In this document: one piece after another, positions 25,547 through 34,192 of the stretch
Layout: every line of letters starts with the position of its first letter
How positions within the stretch are numbered: position 1 is the first letter of the stretch
Source: Sulfobacillus acidophilus DSM 10332
GTDB taxonomy: Bacteria; Bacillota; Sulfobacillia; Sulfobacillales; Sulfobacillaceae
Direction: 5' to 3'
Assembly (NCBI GenBank): GCA_000237975.1
Contig: CP003179.1
Location: 248,001-312,000, forward strand
Length of the DNA stretch: 64,000 nucleotides
The notes under the pieces: generated by a model
The model's input: the letters and a program-made list of their open reading frames with translations, nothing else
What the model was told of the DNA's origin: nothing
Database searches by the model: none
Program-made: the position numbers and the translations under genes

Positions 25547-25804
25547 TTAAAAGGGGGGCTTTTTGTCCTCCGTGCGTACCAGACGACCAACTAACGCGTC
25601 AAATTCCTCTTGGGAAATGAGACCTTGAGCATATCGTTCACGGGCTATCTCTAACGGATCGGTGGGCGTCGGCGAGATTCTCGGCGAATCTGGCCGCTTT
25701 GCAACCCGAGTCAGTATGATCGCGGTAAATCCACCCAGACCGGTCATCATGACGACGGGAATCAACCACCAAATATGTGGTCCGGCCATCATAGGATTCA
25801 TCAT
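25547..25804 (-). CDS. Small membrane protein with SHOCT domain
   Basis: The 85-residue protein has a Met-rich N-terminus, one hydrophobic helix (about residues 11-33), a proline-rich linker and a C-terminal SHOCT motif (PLEIARERYAQGLISQEEFDALV, about 50-72). SHOCT segments are short oligomerisation modules found at protein ends, and no enzymatic role follows. The start is ATG 25804, preceded by AAGGGGGGAT. It is divergent from the ctsR operon, and its own upstream region contains a CtsR-box-like tandem heptad, so it may belong to the heat-stress regulon (inference). Confidence 0.75.
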   Translation of the reverse strand: MMNPMMAGPHIWWLIPVVMMTGLGGFTAIILTRVAKRPDSPRISPTPTDPLEIARERYAQGLISQEEFDALVGRLVRTEDKKPPF

Positions 25805-25817
25805 GGGTATCCCCCCT

Positions 25818-25842
25818 TGTGTCTCCCTTTGACTTGATTATA
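25818..25842 (-). promoter_or_regulatory. Promoter and CtsR-box-like element of the SHOCT gene
   Basis: On the minus strand TATAAT (25842-25837) is followed by AGTCAAA-GGG-AGACACA (25834-25818). The first heptad matches the CtsR half-site, the second in 5 of 7 positions. The element would cover the transcription start. Confidence 0.4.
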
Positions 25843-25963
25843 CATGAATGTTTCGACGAAATTCTTGATCCGGTCCGGGTGCATAGCGGGAGATGAAATT
25901 CGCTATCCTGACCGATGGAGAAATTTTTTTGTCGAGGGGCTGGATCTTGGCATCCATTCCAGC

Positions 25964-25992
25964 TATAATTTGAAAAGACAAAGGAAGTCAAA
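25964..25992 (+). promoter_or_regulatory. ctsR operon promoter with CtsR box
   Basis: TATAAT (25964-25969) is followed by the tandem heptads AGACAAA-GGA-AGTCAAA (25976-25992). The CtsR consensus is RGTCAAA-NAN-RGTCAAA; the second heptad is exact and the first has one mismatch. This fits autoregulation of the operon. Confidence 0.7.
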
Positions 25993-26010
25993 GACAAACG
26001 GTGAGGGTAC

Positions 26011-26475
26011 ATGGCAAGCATATCGGATGCGATCGAAGCGTATATTCGCGGTTTGTTAAGCCAGTCGCCGGATGGCACTATCGTAATCCAGCGGACCGAA
26101 CTCGCGGACCGTTTTGATTGTGTGCCTTCCCAGATTAGTTACGTGTTGATGACCCGTTTTACGCCGGAACGGGGTTATTTAGTGGAAGGTCGACGTGGCG
26201 GAGGCGGCAATATTCGGGTGGCCCGTTTGCCGACTGAGCAGCAGGAGTTGGCGGGCCTTATTACCCAAATCGAGGCGATTGATCAGGCGCGGGCACTGAA
26301 TTTGGTGGTAGGGGCACTCGAATCGGGACTGATCAGTGAGCGGGAAGCGTTGATTATGCAATCGGCACTGAAGCGGGACGTTCTCCAGGTCGATTTACCG
26401 GAACGCGATCGTTTGCGGGCGCGCTTGTTACAAGCCATGTTTTTGACGGTATTACAAGCCAAAGGAGAGTGCTAG
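26011..26475 (+). CDS. ctsR: Transcriptional repressor CtsR
   Basis: The 154-residue class III heat-shock repressor has the N-terminal winged helix (ISDAIEAYIRGLL to ADRFDCVPSQISYVLMTRFTPERGY) and the glycine-rich wing VEGRRGGGGNIRV near residues 52-65, which contacts DNA and senses heat. A C-terminal dimerisation domain follows, the region recognised by McsB. Its length matches the family. It heads ctsR-mcsA-mcsB-clpC, the standard Firmicute order, and a CtsR box covers the promoter. ATG 26011 follows GGTGAGGGTAC. Confidence 0.95.
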   Translation: MASISDAIEAYIRGLLSQSPDGTIVIQRTELADRFDCVPSQISYVLMTRFTPERGYLVEGRRGGGGNIRVARLPTEQQELAGLITQIEAIDQARALNLVVGALESGLISEREALIMQSALKRDVLQVDLPERDRLRARLLQAMFLTVLQAKGEC

Positions 26476-26478
26476 GCG

Positions 26479-27024
26479 ATGGACACGCCGAATGGAGCGC
26501 CTTTATGCCAACGGTGTTTGACCAAACCGGCTACAGTACATTTTCAGAAGGTGGTCAACGGCGAAAAAAGCGACCGATACCTTTGTGAAGACTGTGCTCG
26601 GGAAGAAGGGGCATTTCACTTCATGTTGGGCCCGCAATTCACGGTTCAGCATGTATTAGGCGGACTTATCGGTCAGTCCTTTCCGCACCGGGAGCGTGGG
26701 CGCCTGGATGATCGGCGATGTTCCGCTTGTGGATATACCTATCAGGAGTTTGCCGAAACCGGCCGCTTGGGCTGCGATCAATGCTACCGGACTTTTCACG
26801 GAGACCTCATGCCGTTAATTCAACGGATTCAAGGCCGCGCCGAGCACCGCGGTAAATTTCCTCGTCGGGGAGCGCGTGACTTGGCTTGGCGCCGGGAAGT
26901 CGAGGCATTACGGGAGCGCTTGCAAGATGCTATACAACGCGAGGCGTTCGAAGAGGCGGCTCAAATTCGTGATCAGATTAAGCAGTTAGAGGAAAGGGGG
27001 CGTTCACATGACGCCTCACTTTAG
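26479..27024 (+). CDS. mcsA: Protein-arginine kinase activator McsA
   Basis: The 181-residue protein has zinc-type CxxC pairs (CQRC, CEDC, CSAC, CDQC between residues 10 and 97) and a C-terminal UVR motif (LQDAIQREAFEEAAQIRDQIKQLE, about 152-175). McsA activates the arginine kinase McsB and helps link CtsR to degradation. It follows ctsR after 3 bp and overlaps mcsB by 17 bp, so the products are probably made in fixed ratio. All four Cys pairs are intact, as needed for metal or redox sensing. Confidence 0.93.
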   Translation: MDTPNGAPLCQRCLTKPATVHFQKVVNGEKSDRYLCEDCAREEGAFHFMLGPQFTVQHVLGGLIGQSFPHRERGRLDDRRCSACGYTYQEFAETGRLGCDQCYRTFHGDLMPLIQRIQGRAEHRGKFPRRGARDLAWRREVEALRERLQDAIQREAFEEAAQIRDQIKQLEERGRSHDASL

Positions 27025-28054
27025 TCAATGGATGACGGGAAGCGGGCCCGAAGCGGACATCGTGTTGTCCAGTCGGATTCGGTTAGCCCGCAACATGGCC
27101 GGACAGCCGTTTCCTCACCGGATGACCGCCGAACAAGCCGAGCGTTTGTTAGAGGACGTGTCCGCGGCGGTGAAAGAACTCCAAAGCGGATGGCAAATCG
27201 ATTTTCGACGACTAGACCAAGTGACGCCGGTGGAACGCCAGTTGTTGGTCGAAAAACATTTGGTCAGTCCTCTTTTGGTCCAAGAACCCATCCGTTATCA
27301 GGCGGTGGCGATTGATCAGCGCGAAAGTATTAGTATCATGGTGAATGAAGAAGATCATTTGCGTATTCAAGTGCTTCTACCTGGGTTACAATTGGATGAA
27401 GCTTGGAAAGTCGCCGATACTATTGACGACGCCTTAGAGTCTCGACTGGATTACGCGTACGACGAGCAATCAGGATATTTAACGGCTTGGCCCACCAATT
27501 TGGGAACCGGACTTCGAGCTTCGGTCATGCTCCACCTGCCGGCATTGGTACTCACCCGTCAAGCGGCACAAGTATTTACGGCATTAGCGCAAGTCGGTAT
27601 TGTGGTCCGCGGGTTATATGGCGAAGGGTCCGAAGCTCTAGGCAATATTTTTCAAGTGTCCAACCAAGTCTCTTTAGGGTTGACCGAAGAGGAGATTGTC
27701 CACAACTTGACGGTGGTCACACAGCAAATCATCGGTCGCGAACGGCAAGCGCGAGCCCATTTAATGGCCGCCGAACAGCTGTTGTTGGCCGACCGGGTGG
27801 GCAGGGCGTGGGGTATCTTGACCAATGCTAAAGTGATGACCTCGGCCGAGGCGCTGCGACTCCTGTCCGATGTTTCTTTAGGCCATGACTTGTCGTTATT
27901 GGAGGCACCCATGCCGTTCACTTTTGCCCAATTAGCGTTTATGACCCGGCCGTCCTATCTCGAAACGGAGGCGGGGCACCCGTTGAGTGCGGTAGACCGC
28001 GACCAAATGCGGGCGGAGACGTTGAGGCGGCATCTGTTAGGGAAAACTTTATAG
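27008..28054 (+). CDS. mcsB: Protein-arginine kinase McsB
   Basis: This 348-residue phosphagen-kinase-like enzyme phosphorylates arginine residues on misfolded proteins and CtsR, tagging them for ClpCP. VLSSRIRLARNMAGQPFPHR near residue 19 is the nucleotide-binding N-terminal signature. GTGLRASVMLHLPAL near 166 and RGLYGEGSEALGNIFQVSNQ near 203 are the family's catalytic core. The length is usual (about 350-360). ATG 27008 lies inside the end of mcsA after AGAGGAAAGGGGGCG. McsB here supports a full arginine-phosphorylation quality-control system. Confidence 0.94.
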   Translation: MTPHFSQWMTGSGPEADIVLSSRIRLARNMAGQPFPHRMTAEQAERLLEDVSAAVKELQSGWQIDFRRLDQVTPVERQLLVEKHLVSPLLVQEPIRYQAVAIDQRESISIMVNEEDHLRIQVLLPGLQLDEAWKVADTIDDALESRLDYAYDEQSGYLTAWPTNLGTGLRASVMLHLPALVLTRQAAQVFTALAQVGIVVRGLYGEGSEALGNIFQVSNQVSLGLTEEEIVHNLTVVTQQIIGRERQARAHLMAAEQLLLADRVGRAWGILTNAKVMTSAEALRLLSDVSLGHDLSLLEAPMPFTFAQLAFMTRPSYLETEAGHPLSAVDRDQMRAETLRRHLLGKTL

Positions 28055-28078
28055 CATATGACGTAGGGGGGGTTACCG

Positions 28079-30550
28079 ATGTTTGGCCAATTTACCGAAA
28101 AAGCACGCCGTGTGGTGATTAATGCGCAAGATGAAGCGCGTCGCATGGGCCACAATTTTGTGGGTACGGAGCATCTCTTGTTAGGGTTGATTCGGGAAAG
28201 CAATTCTTTGCCGGCCAAGATTTTGCAATCGATCGGGCTCGATCTGGAAACCGTTCGCTCGGAAGTGCTGAAAGCGACGGGACGGGGTCCGGCCATTGGC
28301 CCCAACGAGGAAGTGGTATTTACCCCTCGGGCTAAAAAAGTCGTGTTGGAATTAGCCGGGGAAGAGGCGCGGGCACTAAACCAAAATTATATTGGGCCCG
28401 AACATTTATTACTGGGCTTGATTCGTGAAGGGGAAGGCGTTGCCGCCCAGGTGCTGCTGGCGGCGGGGGCGGATTTGAATAAGGTTCGCCATCAATTGAT
28501 TCAAGCAACCGGCAATACCGGCGGTAACAGTGGAGGGAATGAGCAACAGGCCCAGGTGAATACCCCGACGTTGGATCTATATGGCCGTGATTTAACCCAA
28601 ATGGCCCGGGAAGGAAAGTTGGATCCGGTCATCGGGCGGGACAAAGAAGCCGAACGGGTAATTCAAATCTTGAGTCGCCGGACGAAAAACAATCCGGTGT
28701 TGATTGGGGAGCCGGGTGTCGGGAAAACCGCCGTTGTCGAAGGGTTGGCGCAACGAATCGTCGAGAACAAGGTCCCGGAGATCCTTAAAGACCGCCGAGT
28801 GGTCGCTCTCGACTTGGGTGCGATGCTGGCCGGATCCAAATACCGGGGAGAATTTGAAGACCGCCTCAAGCGGGCCATGAACGAAATCCGGGAAGCCAAG
28901 AACGTGATTTTGTTCATCGATGAAATGCACACCATCGTGGGGGCAGGCGCCGCAGAGGGTGCGATAGACGCCGCGAACATTTTAAAACCGGCGTTGGCGC
29001 GTGGCGAATTGCAGGCCATCGGAGCCACCACGTTAGACGAATATCGCAAATATATCGAACGGGACCCGGCTTTGGAGCGGCGATTCCAACCGATTATGGT
29101 AGAGGAGCCTTCGGCGGAAGAGGCCGTCCAGATATTGAAAGGGCTTCGCGATCGCTATGAGGCACACCATCGGGTCAATATTACGGACGACGCCATTGAA
29201 GCGGCGGTTCACCTGTCCGATCGCTATGTGTCGGATCGCTTCTTACCGGATAAGGCGATTGACTTGATTGACGAGGCCGCCTCGCGGGTACGGTTGAAGA
29301 GTTATGTGGCTCCGCCGGATCTAAAAGATTTGGCGGATAAGCTGGAGGAAATCCGGAAAGAAAAAGAAGCCGCGGTTCAAGCCCAGGAATTCGAAAAAGC
29401 GGCCCAAATGCGTGACGAGGAACAAAAACTGCGCGAGGAACTGGAGCGCCAAACTCACGAGTGGCACAATCGGCAGCGCGTCGAGACGATTACGGTGACA
29501 CCGGACGATATTGCCCACATCGTGTCGTCCTGGACCGGTATTCCGGTTGAGCGGCTCGCCAGTGAGGAGTCGGAGCGTTTGCTCAATTTGGAAGAAGAAT
29601 TGCATCGACGGGTGGTGGGTCAAGAGGAGGCGGTGCGTGCCGTCAGTCGGGCGATTCGTCGCGCGCGTGCCGGGCTCAAGAATCCCCGTCGGCCGATCGG
29701 TTCCTTCTTGTTCCTGGGCCCGACCGGGGTCGGGAAGTCGGAACTGGCTAAAGCGCTGGCACAAGCATTATTCGGAGACGAAGATGCCATGATCACGATT
29801 GACATGTCCGAATACATGGAGCGGCATGCGGTATCTCGGCTTGTCGGAGCCCCTCCCGGCTATGTCGGGTACGAAGAGGGTGGCCAATTAACGGAAGCCG
29901 TGCGCCGTCATCCGTATTCGGTGGTGCTACTGGACGAAATCGAGAAAGCCCACCCGGAAGTCTTTAACATCTTGTTGCAGGTGTTGGAAGAAGGGCGTTT
30001 GACCGAAGCCAAGGGACGGGCGGTCGATTTCCGCAACACGGTCATTATCATGACGTCCAACGTGGGCGCCGAAGTGATTAAACGGCAGGCGACGATCGGT
30101 TTCCGAAAAGATACGGAAGAGACCGCTTATCGCGACATGAAGGACCGGTTAATGGACGAGGTCAAACACACCTTCCGGCCTGAATTCATTAACCGGGTAG
30201 ACGAGATCATCGTCTTCCACGAGCTGAGCGAAAAGCACTTGGCCGAGATAGTAGGAATTATGCTCAAAGAGGTCGAAGATCGGATCGGGCAAAACGGCTA
30301 TCGTTTGACCGTCAGCGATGCGGCTAAAGCGATCATCGCCAAAGAAGGGTTTGACCCGGTGTTCGGGGCCCGGCCGTTACGCCGTGCGATTCAGCATCTG
30401 GTGGAAGATGAATTGGCGGAACAGATTCTGGCCGGCAAGTTTGCCGAAGGTGCCCACATTTACGTGGACGCGGAGGACGGCAAGCTGGTGTTTCGGACGA
30501 TGACGGAACACGATAGCGCGATGGAATCCATTGCCCAAAAGGGGTCGTGA
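28079..30550 (+). CDS. clpC: ATP-dependent Clp protease ATPase subunit ClpC
   Basis: The 823-residue Hsp100 unfoldase has two N-terminal Clp repeats (about 5-70 and 80-145) that bind adaptors and phosphoarginine. NBD1 carries Walker A GEPGVGKT near 211 and the Walker B-type sequence [10 protein letters not shown] near 277. A coiled-coil middle domain with a UVR motif lies near 420-455, followed by NBD2 with GPTGVGKS near 547 and [15 protein letters not shown] near 618. It supplies substrates to ClpP. AGGGGGGGTTACCG precedes ATG 28079. The stop codon overlaps the GTG start of radA (GTGA), coupling the two genes. Confidence 0.97.
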   Translation: MFGQFTEKARRVVINAQDEARRMGHNFVGTEHLLLGLIRESNSLPAKILQSIGLDLETVRSEVLKATGRGPAIGPNEEVVFTPRAKKVVLELAGEEARALNQNYIGPEHLLLGLIREGEGVAAQVLLAAGADLNKVRHQLIQATGNTGGNSGGNEQQAQVNTPTLDLYGRDLTQMAREGKLDPVIGRDKEAERVIQILSRRTKNNPVLIGEPGVGKTAVVEGLAQRIVENKVPEILKDRRVVALDLGAMLAGSKYRGEFEDRLKRAMNEIREAKNVILFIDEMHTIVGAGAAEGAIDAANILKPALARGELQAIGATTLDEYRKYIERDPALERRFQPIMVEEPSAEEAVQILKGLRDRYEAHHRVNITDDAIEAAVHLSDRYVSDRFLPDKAIDLIDEAASRVRLKSYVAPPDLKDLADKLEEIRKEKEAAVQAQEFEKAAQMRDEEQKLREELERQTHEWHNRQRVETITVTPDDIAHIVSSWTGIPVERLASEESERLLNLEEELHRRVVGQEEAVRAVSRAIRRARAGLKNPRRPIGSFLFLGPTGVGKSELAKALAQALFGDEDAMITIDMSEYMERHAVSRLVGAPPGYVGYEEGGQLTEAVRRHPYSVVLLDEIEKAHPEVFNILLQVLEEGRLTEAKGRAVDFRNTVIIMTSNVGAEVIKRQATIGFRKDTEETAYRDMKDRLMDEVKHTFRPEFINRVDEIIVFHELSEKHLAEIVGIMLKEVEDRIGQNGYRLTVSDAAKAIIAKEGFDPVFGARPLRRAIQHLVEDELAEQILAGKFAEGAHIYVDAEDGKLVFRTMTEHDSAMESIAQKGS

Positions 30551-31189
30551 AGACAATTCGTGAAAAGCGCCGCTATACCTGTCAGGTATGTGGAACGGGC
30601 AGCGTCCGATGGCTTGGACGTTGCCCGGGCTGCGGCGGGTATAGCACGATGGTAGAAGAAGTCGTGACCGAGGAAAAACGGACCGTTTTGAGCGAAAATC
30701 ACCCCAAACCGATGGCCGAAATCGAGGAAACCCGGATGACTCGGATTCCCACGGGATTGGCCGAAGTCGATCGGGTATTAGGCGGCGGGATTGTTCCCGG
30801 CGCATTCATGCTTTTGGGTGGGGATCCCGGGATCGGGAAATCGACGTTGTTGCTGCAAATTGCGGCCTTGGTCAGTCAGTCCGGCCCCGTGCTGTACGTC
30901 ACCGCCGAGGAGTCGGAAGCCCAAACCCGGATTCGGGCTGAGCGGTTAGGCTTGCCGATTGGCCAGGTCTATCTCATGGCAGAGGGCAACATCGATGCGA
31001 TTGTCGCCGCCTTGGAAGCCGAGCCGTGGCGCCTCGCGGTGGTGGATTCGCTGCAAACCGTCTATAACCCGCTACTCGAATCGGCGCCGGGGTCCGTTTC
31101 GCAAGTACGGGATGTCGCGGCACGCTTGATGCGCGTGGCCAAAAACGGGTGTCCGTTATTTTTGGTCGGCCATGTGAACAAAGAGGGGT
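30547..31189 (+). CDS. radA: DNA repair protein RadA, exon 1 (joined with 31978-32687)
   Basis: RadA is a RecA-like branch-migration ATPase of recombinational repair. Exon 1 encodes the C4 zinc finger ([20 protein letters not shown]), Walker [11 protein letters not shown] near residue 98, and the ATPase core up to [11 protein letters not shown]. Read on without splicing, the frame stops at 31209 after a few unrelated residues (MRPAA). Joining after T31189 to C31978 gives a 450-residue protein (1353 nt, in frame), the normal RadA length, and restores KEG-SLAGPRV, a conserved RadA segment. The GTG start overlaps the clpC stop. The interruption has the features of a group I intron. Confidence 0.9.
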
Positions 31190-31977
31190 CAATGCGGCCC
31201 GCAGCATGAGGTAACTGATGCTGAGGCACTGGGCTATATGCATGAAACACCGAAAGCGCCAAGCGCGAGAGCCCTTGGCGGCGGTCAATGTGCAGGAAAC
31301 CGGAGAGATTCGTGGATCCTCAGAGACAATACGCCCAGCTCCTGACGTTATGGGCTAAAGGCAGTAAAACCTTTCGCCGGTTTGACCAGTATCCGGAAGG
31401 CTTTCAGGCCGAATGGGATCTGTGGTGGCGCCTCGGGCGGCGGCTCGTCGAACGTCAATTCCACGTGTTGCCCATACCAGGCTTGCCGAAGCCGGTTTTG
31501 GCGGTCGCCTGGGCCAACTATCAGGTATTCTTGGCCGATAGGGACCTAAAAGATTGGCGGGGGCAATTGCCCGAAGCCTGGTGGGGGGATCGGCGGCCAA
31601 CCCCCGTATGGCGGGTGAATGCCCACGAAGCGACATTTTCGTTGACGTTTTTGATGCGGTGGGGTCAACGGGGATTTACCGCGTGGGAGAGGATTCGGCC
31701 GTCGGCATTGGCGGCTTCGGGCGAGGAAGAGACGATTGTTGCGGAATCTATCGGCGACGGCTTGACGATTTTAGGGGCGCTCATCCGTTATCCCCGACTT
31801 TTTTCCCATCTTCCCCCGTCCGCATGGGCTTGGGCCGGTCGCTTGGTTCGTCATCCCGGCACCTGGCACAAAGTATCCCAGGTACCGGATGGGTTGGCCA
31901 CGATTTCGGGCATGGCCTATGATCCGCTGACGGATAGCTGGTGTTGGTTAGGTCAGGATGAAGACAGTGTCCATAAG
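31190..31977 (+). mobile_element. Group I intron interrupting radA (788 bp)
   Basis: The 5' exon ends in U (31189) and the intron ends in G (31977), as group I introns do. P1: exon GGGU pairs with the guide GCCC at 31197-31200 (U-G at the site). P10: guide GCG at 31194-31196 pairs with exon 2 CGC. P2: 31202-31207/31218-31223. P3: CTGGGC 31229-31234 with GCCCAG 31333-31338. P4: TGCAT 31239-31243 with GTGCA 31290-31294. P5: ACCG 31249-31252 with CGGT 31282-31285, plus an inner 7-bp hairpin (31257-31263/31274-31280). P7: GAGACA 31323-31328 (one bulged A) with TGTCC 31968-31972. P8: TCCTGAC 31340-31346 with GTCAGGA 31952-31958. AAGACAGTGTCC (31961-31972) resembles the conserved S element. Only five bases follow P7, so no P9 hairpin is possible, which is unusual. 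An ORF fills the P8 loop. Confidence 0.85.
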
Positions 31978-31983
31978 CGCTAG
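31312..31983 (+). CDS. Unrecognised ORF inside the radA group I intron
   Basis: The frame is open through the intron and stops at TAG 31981-31983, four bases into exon 2. I chose GTG 31312 because GGAGAG lies just upstream; an ATG at 31288 lacks a ribosome site. The protein (223 residues) is rich in Trp and Arg (FQAEWDLWWRLGRRLVERQ near residue 32) and moderately acidic near the middle (GEEETIVAESIGDG). I see no LAGLIDADG, GIY-YIG, HNH or His-Cys motif, and cannot assign it to a homing endonuclease or maturase family. The position in L8 is typical for intron-encoded proteins, so such a role is inferred. It may instead be a decaying or new family. Confidence 0.6.
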   Translation: MDPQRQYAQLLTLWAKGSKTFRRFDQYPEGFQAEWDLWWRLGRRLVERQFHVLPIPGLPKPVLAVAWANYQVFLADRDLKDWRGQLPEAWWGDRRPTPVWRVNAHEATFSLTFLMRWGQRGFTAWERIRPSALAASGEEETIVAESIGDGLTILGALIRYPRLFSHLPPSAWAWAGRLVRHPGTWHKVSQVPDGLATISGMAYDPLTDSWCWLGQDEDSVHKR

Positions 31984-32687
31984 CAGGTCCGCGGGTGGTA
32001 GAGCATTTGGTGGATGTCGTGCTGATGTTCGAAGGGGACCGACATCATGTGTTCCGCCTCCTGCGGAGTATTAAAAACCGGTTTGGGGCCACCCATGAAA
32101 TGGGCCTTTTTGCCATGCAAGGCGAAGGGCTGGTGCCCGTGGAAGATCCGTCGCGTGCTTTATTGGAGGAACGCCCGGTCAATGCGCCCGGTTCGGTGGT
32201 CGTCGCGGCGTTAGAGGGCACGAGGCCCTTGATGGTGGAAGTGCAAGCGCTGTTAGTGCGGGCGTACGGCCCGCCGAGGCGGGTCGTTTCCGGGATGGAT
32301 CCCCATCGCGTGGGACTGGTTCTCGCCGTCATTGAACGGCATCTCGGGCTTCGTATATCGGAAATGGATGCCTATTTTAAGTTGACCGGAGGCGTTTCCG
32401 TTGACGATCCGGCGTTGGATTTGGGTATTATGGCCGCCGCGGTATCCAGTGTCACCGGGGTGGTGGTCCCGCCGGAATGGGTTCTTTTAGGGGAACTGGG
32501 ATTGACGGGTGAGGTACGTCGTGTGTCGCGAATGAACGAACGGTTACGTGAGGCCCAAAATTTGGGTTTTACGAAAGCGTTGGTACCGGGACGCGTGTCC
32601 GAAATTCAACCGGGATTAACCTTATACTCGGTAGAGCGCATTCAAGACGCCGCCGCCCGGTTGGGATTGGACAGTGAACGCGATTAA
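31978..32687 (+). CDS. radA: DNA repair protein RadA, exon 2
   Basis: This part continues RadA in frame after splicing: (S)LAGPRVVEHLVDVVLMFEGD, then the KNRFG motif (KNRFGATHEMGLF), unique to RadA and required for branch migration, and the C-terminal Lon-protease-like domain (SGMDPHRVGLVLAVIERHLGL, DPALDLGIMAAAVSS, LLGELGLTGEVRRVSR). No stop, frameshift or missing motif is visible, so the gene is functional only if the intron is removed. Translation from an internal GTG (31995) would make just the C-terminal domain, which is not expected to work alone. A terminator follows. Confidence 0.9.
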
Positions 32688-32690
32688 GGG

Positions 32691-32726
32691 GTAAGCGCCG
32701 GCATTTTTGTCGGCGCTTGCCTTTTT
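32691..32726 (+). terminator. Terminator after radA
   Basis: GTAAGCGCCGGC pairs with GTCGGCGCTTGC (one internal mismatch/wobble) around a T-rich loop, followed by TTTTT. Confidence 0.85.
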
Positions 32727-32979
32727 ATCCTCCGGGTACAGCCCAGGATATGGCGAGGCTTGGCAAAAAATTTGCCTGCGGGTGGAGGCTGGTGTCGGAC
32801 TGTCCACACAATATTTGGCGCGATTTCTGCCGGATACTTGTGATATGATTCCCATGAGGCGCGATTTGGGGGTTAGCACTTGTTATTTTTTAGTATTAAT
32901 AGCGCGCCTCCGGGAAGACTAAATACTGGTTCGGTTGGAAAATACCGAGCTCGTACGTCAATAGAAGGAGGTGGTCGAT
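32727..32979. other. Intergenic region before yacL
   Basis: Besides the yacL ribosome site it contains an 8-bp inverted pair, GAGGCGCG near 32855 and CGCGCCTC near 32901, flanking an AT-rich stretch. No promoter with both hexamers well matched and no small gene could be supported. Confidence 0.4.
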
Positions 32980-34077
32980 GTGGACAGGGTTTTACGCCAT
33001 GTGCTGACCGCGGTGGGGGCCGCGATTGGCGTGGGGATTATTTGGCAAAATCGGACGGCGTTATTGTCCTGGCCATATCTTCGCACCCTCGGGGCGCACC
33101 GCGAGGGTGTCTTACTCATGGCTGGCCTCATTGTCGGGGGGCTACTAGGGTACATTATCGGTCCCAAACTCATGATTTGGGTAAGCCGGGCCATCGTTTG
33201 GGGGGAGTCACGCCTCCAGAGGACGCCAACCCAAGATTTATTGTCCGGATCGATAGGGCTGATTGTCGGGCTGGTGGTGGCCTTCTTGCTCGGGGTGGAC
33301 CTGTCCGGGCTGGGGACGCTTGGGACGATCTTACGCGTGGCGATTACCATTGTGTTCGGATATATCGGATTACGCGTATCGATTCGGCGTAAAGACGATA
33401 TTATGCGCCCACAAAGCTGGCTGCCGAATCGCATGAAACACCGGAGTAACGCGGATGCGGTGAAACCGAAGATTTTGGATACCTCGGTGATTATTGACGG
33501 GCGTATTGCGGATATTTGCCAAGCCGGATTTTTAGAAGGACCTTTGGTCATTCCCGGCTTCGTCCTGGAAGAACTTCGCCATATTGCCGATTCGGCTGAC
33601 GTGTTAAAACGCAACCGAGGTCGCCGTGGATTAGATATCTTAAACCGGATTCAAAAAGAACAAAACAACGTCCAGATTTATGAGCGGGAAATCGACCCGA
33701 ATATGGAAGTCGATTCGAAGCTGCTCAAACTGGCCAAGATTTTGGACGGGAAAGTCGTTACCAACGATTTTAACCTCAACAAGGTGGCAGAACTGCAAGG
33801 AGTGCCGGTGCTCAACATCAATGAACTGGCCAATGCGGTCAAGCCGGTGGTATTGCCCGGCGAGGAAATGGTGGTGCATATCATCAAGGACGGTAAGGAG
33901 TCCGGGCAAGGCATCGGGTATTTAGATGACGGCACGATGATTGTGGTGGATGGTGGGCGCAAGTTTATTGGACAATCTGTCGCCGTGTTGGTCACGTCGG
34001 TATTACAAACGGCGGCGGGTCGCATGATTTTTGCCAAACTGAAATCGCAACCGCAAGTGGAGCTGGAAGCGCGGTAA
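32980..34077 (+). CDS. yacL: PIN/TRAM-domain membrane protein (YacL family)
   Basis: The 365-residue protein has an N-terminal region with four hydrophobic helices (about residues 5-125), then a PIN nuclease-like domain opening with KPKILDTSVIIDGRIADI near 160, further acidic positions in VTNDFNLNKVA near 260, and a C-terminal TRAM domain (GQGIGYLDDGTMIVVDGG near 308). PIN domains are metal-dependent RNases; the cellular target of YacL is not established. I chose GTG 32980, 8 bp after AAGGAGGTG; a GTG at 32971 overlaps that site. The gene lies between radA and ispD, as in Bacillus. Confidence 0.9.
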   Translation: MDRVLRHVLTAVGAAIGVGIIWQNRTALLSWPYLRTLGAHREGVLLMAGLIVGGLLGYIIGPKLMIWVSRAIVWGESRLQRTPTQDLLSGSIGLIVGLVVAFLLGVDLSGLGTLGTILRVAITIVFGYIGLRVSIRRKDDIMRPQSWLPNRMKHRSNADAVKPKILDTSVIIDGRIADICQAGFLEGPLVIPGFVLEELRHIADSADVLKRNRGRRGLDILNRIQKEQNNVQIYEREIDPNMEVDSKLLKLAKILDGKVVTNDFNLNKVAELQGVPVLNINELANAVKPVVLPGEEMVVHIIKDGKESGQGIGYLDDGTMIVVDGGRKFIGQSVAVLVTSVLQTAAGRMIFAKLKSQPQVELEAR

Positions 34078-34093
34078 CGTGCGGAGAAGTCGA

Positions 34094-34120
34094 AAACCCC
34101 CGATATCGGGGGTTTTTTTT
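34094..34120 (+). terminator. Terminator after yacL
   Basis: AACCCCCGAT pairs perfectly with ATCGGGGGTT, followed by a run of T. Confidence 0.9.
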
Positions 34121-34192
34121 CTGGCCGTCATACGGCATGACTCGTGGCTTCGGTTATACTCCTTATATGACATGGATGACGGCGGCAGGAAC

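Noticed and set aside
31190-31977. radA interruption as an intein
   Set aside because: The frame hits a stop (31207-31209) within a few codons, so no in-frame protein insertion is possible.
31190-31977. radA interruption as a simple IS or transposon insertion
   Set aside because: No target-site duplication or terminal inverted repeats are visible, exact removal restores the RadA frame, and the intron core pairings explain the sequence.
32971-32979. GTG 32971 as yacL start
   Set aside because: It overlaps the AAGGAGGTG ribosome site that is correctly spaced for GTG 32980.
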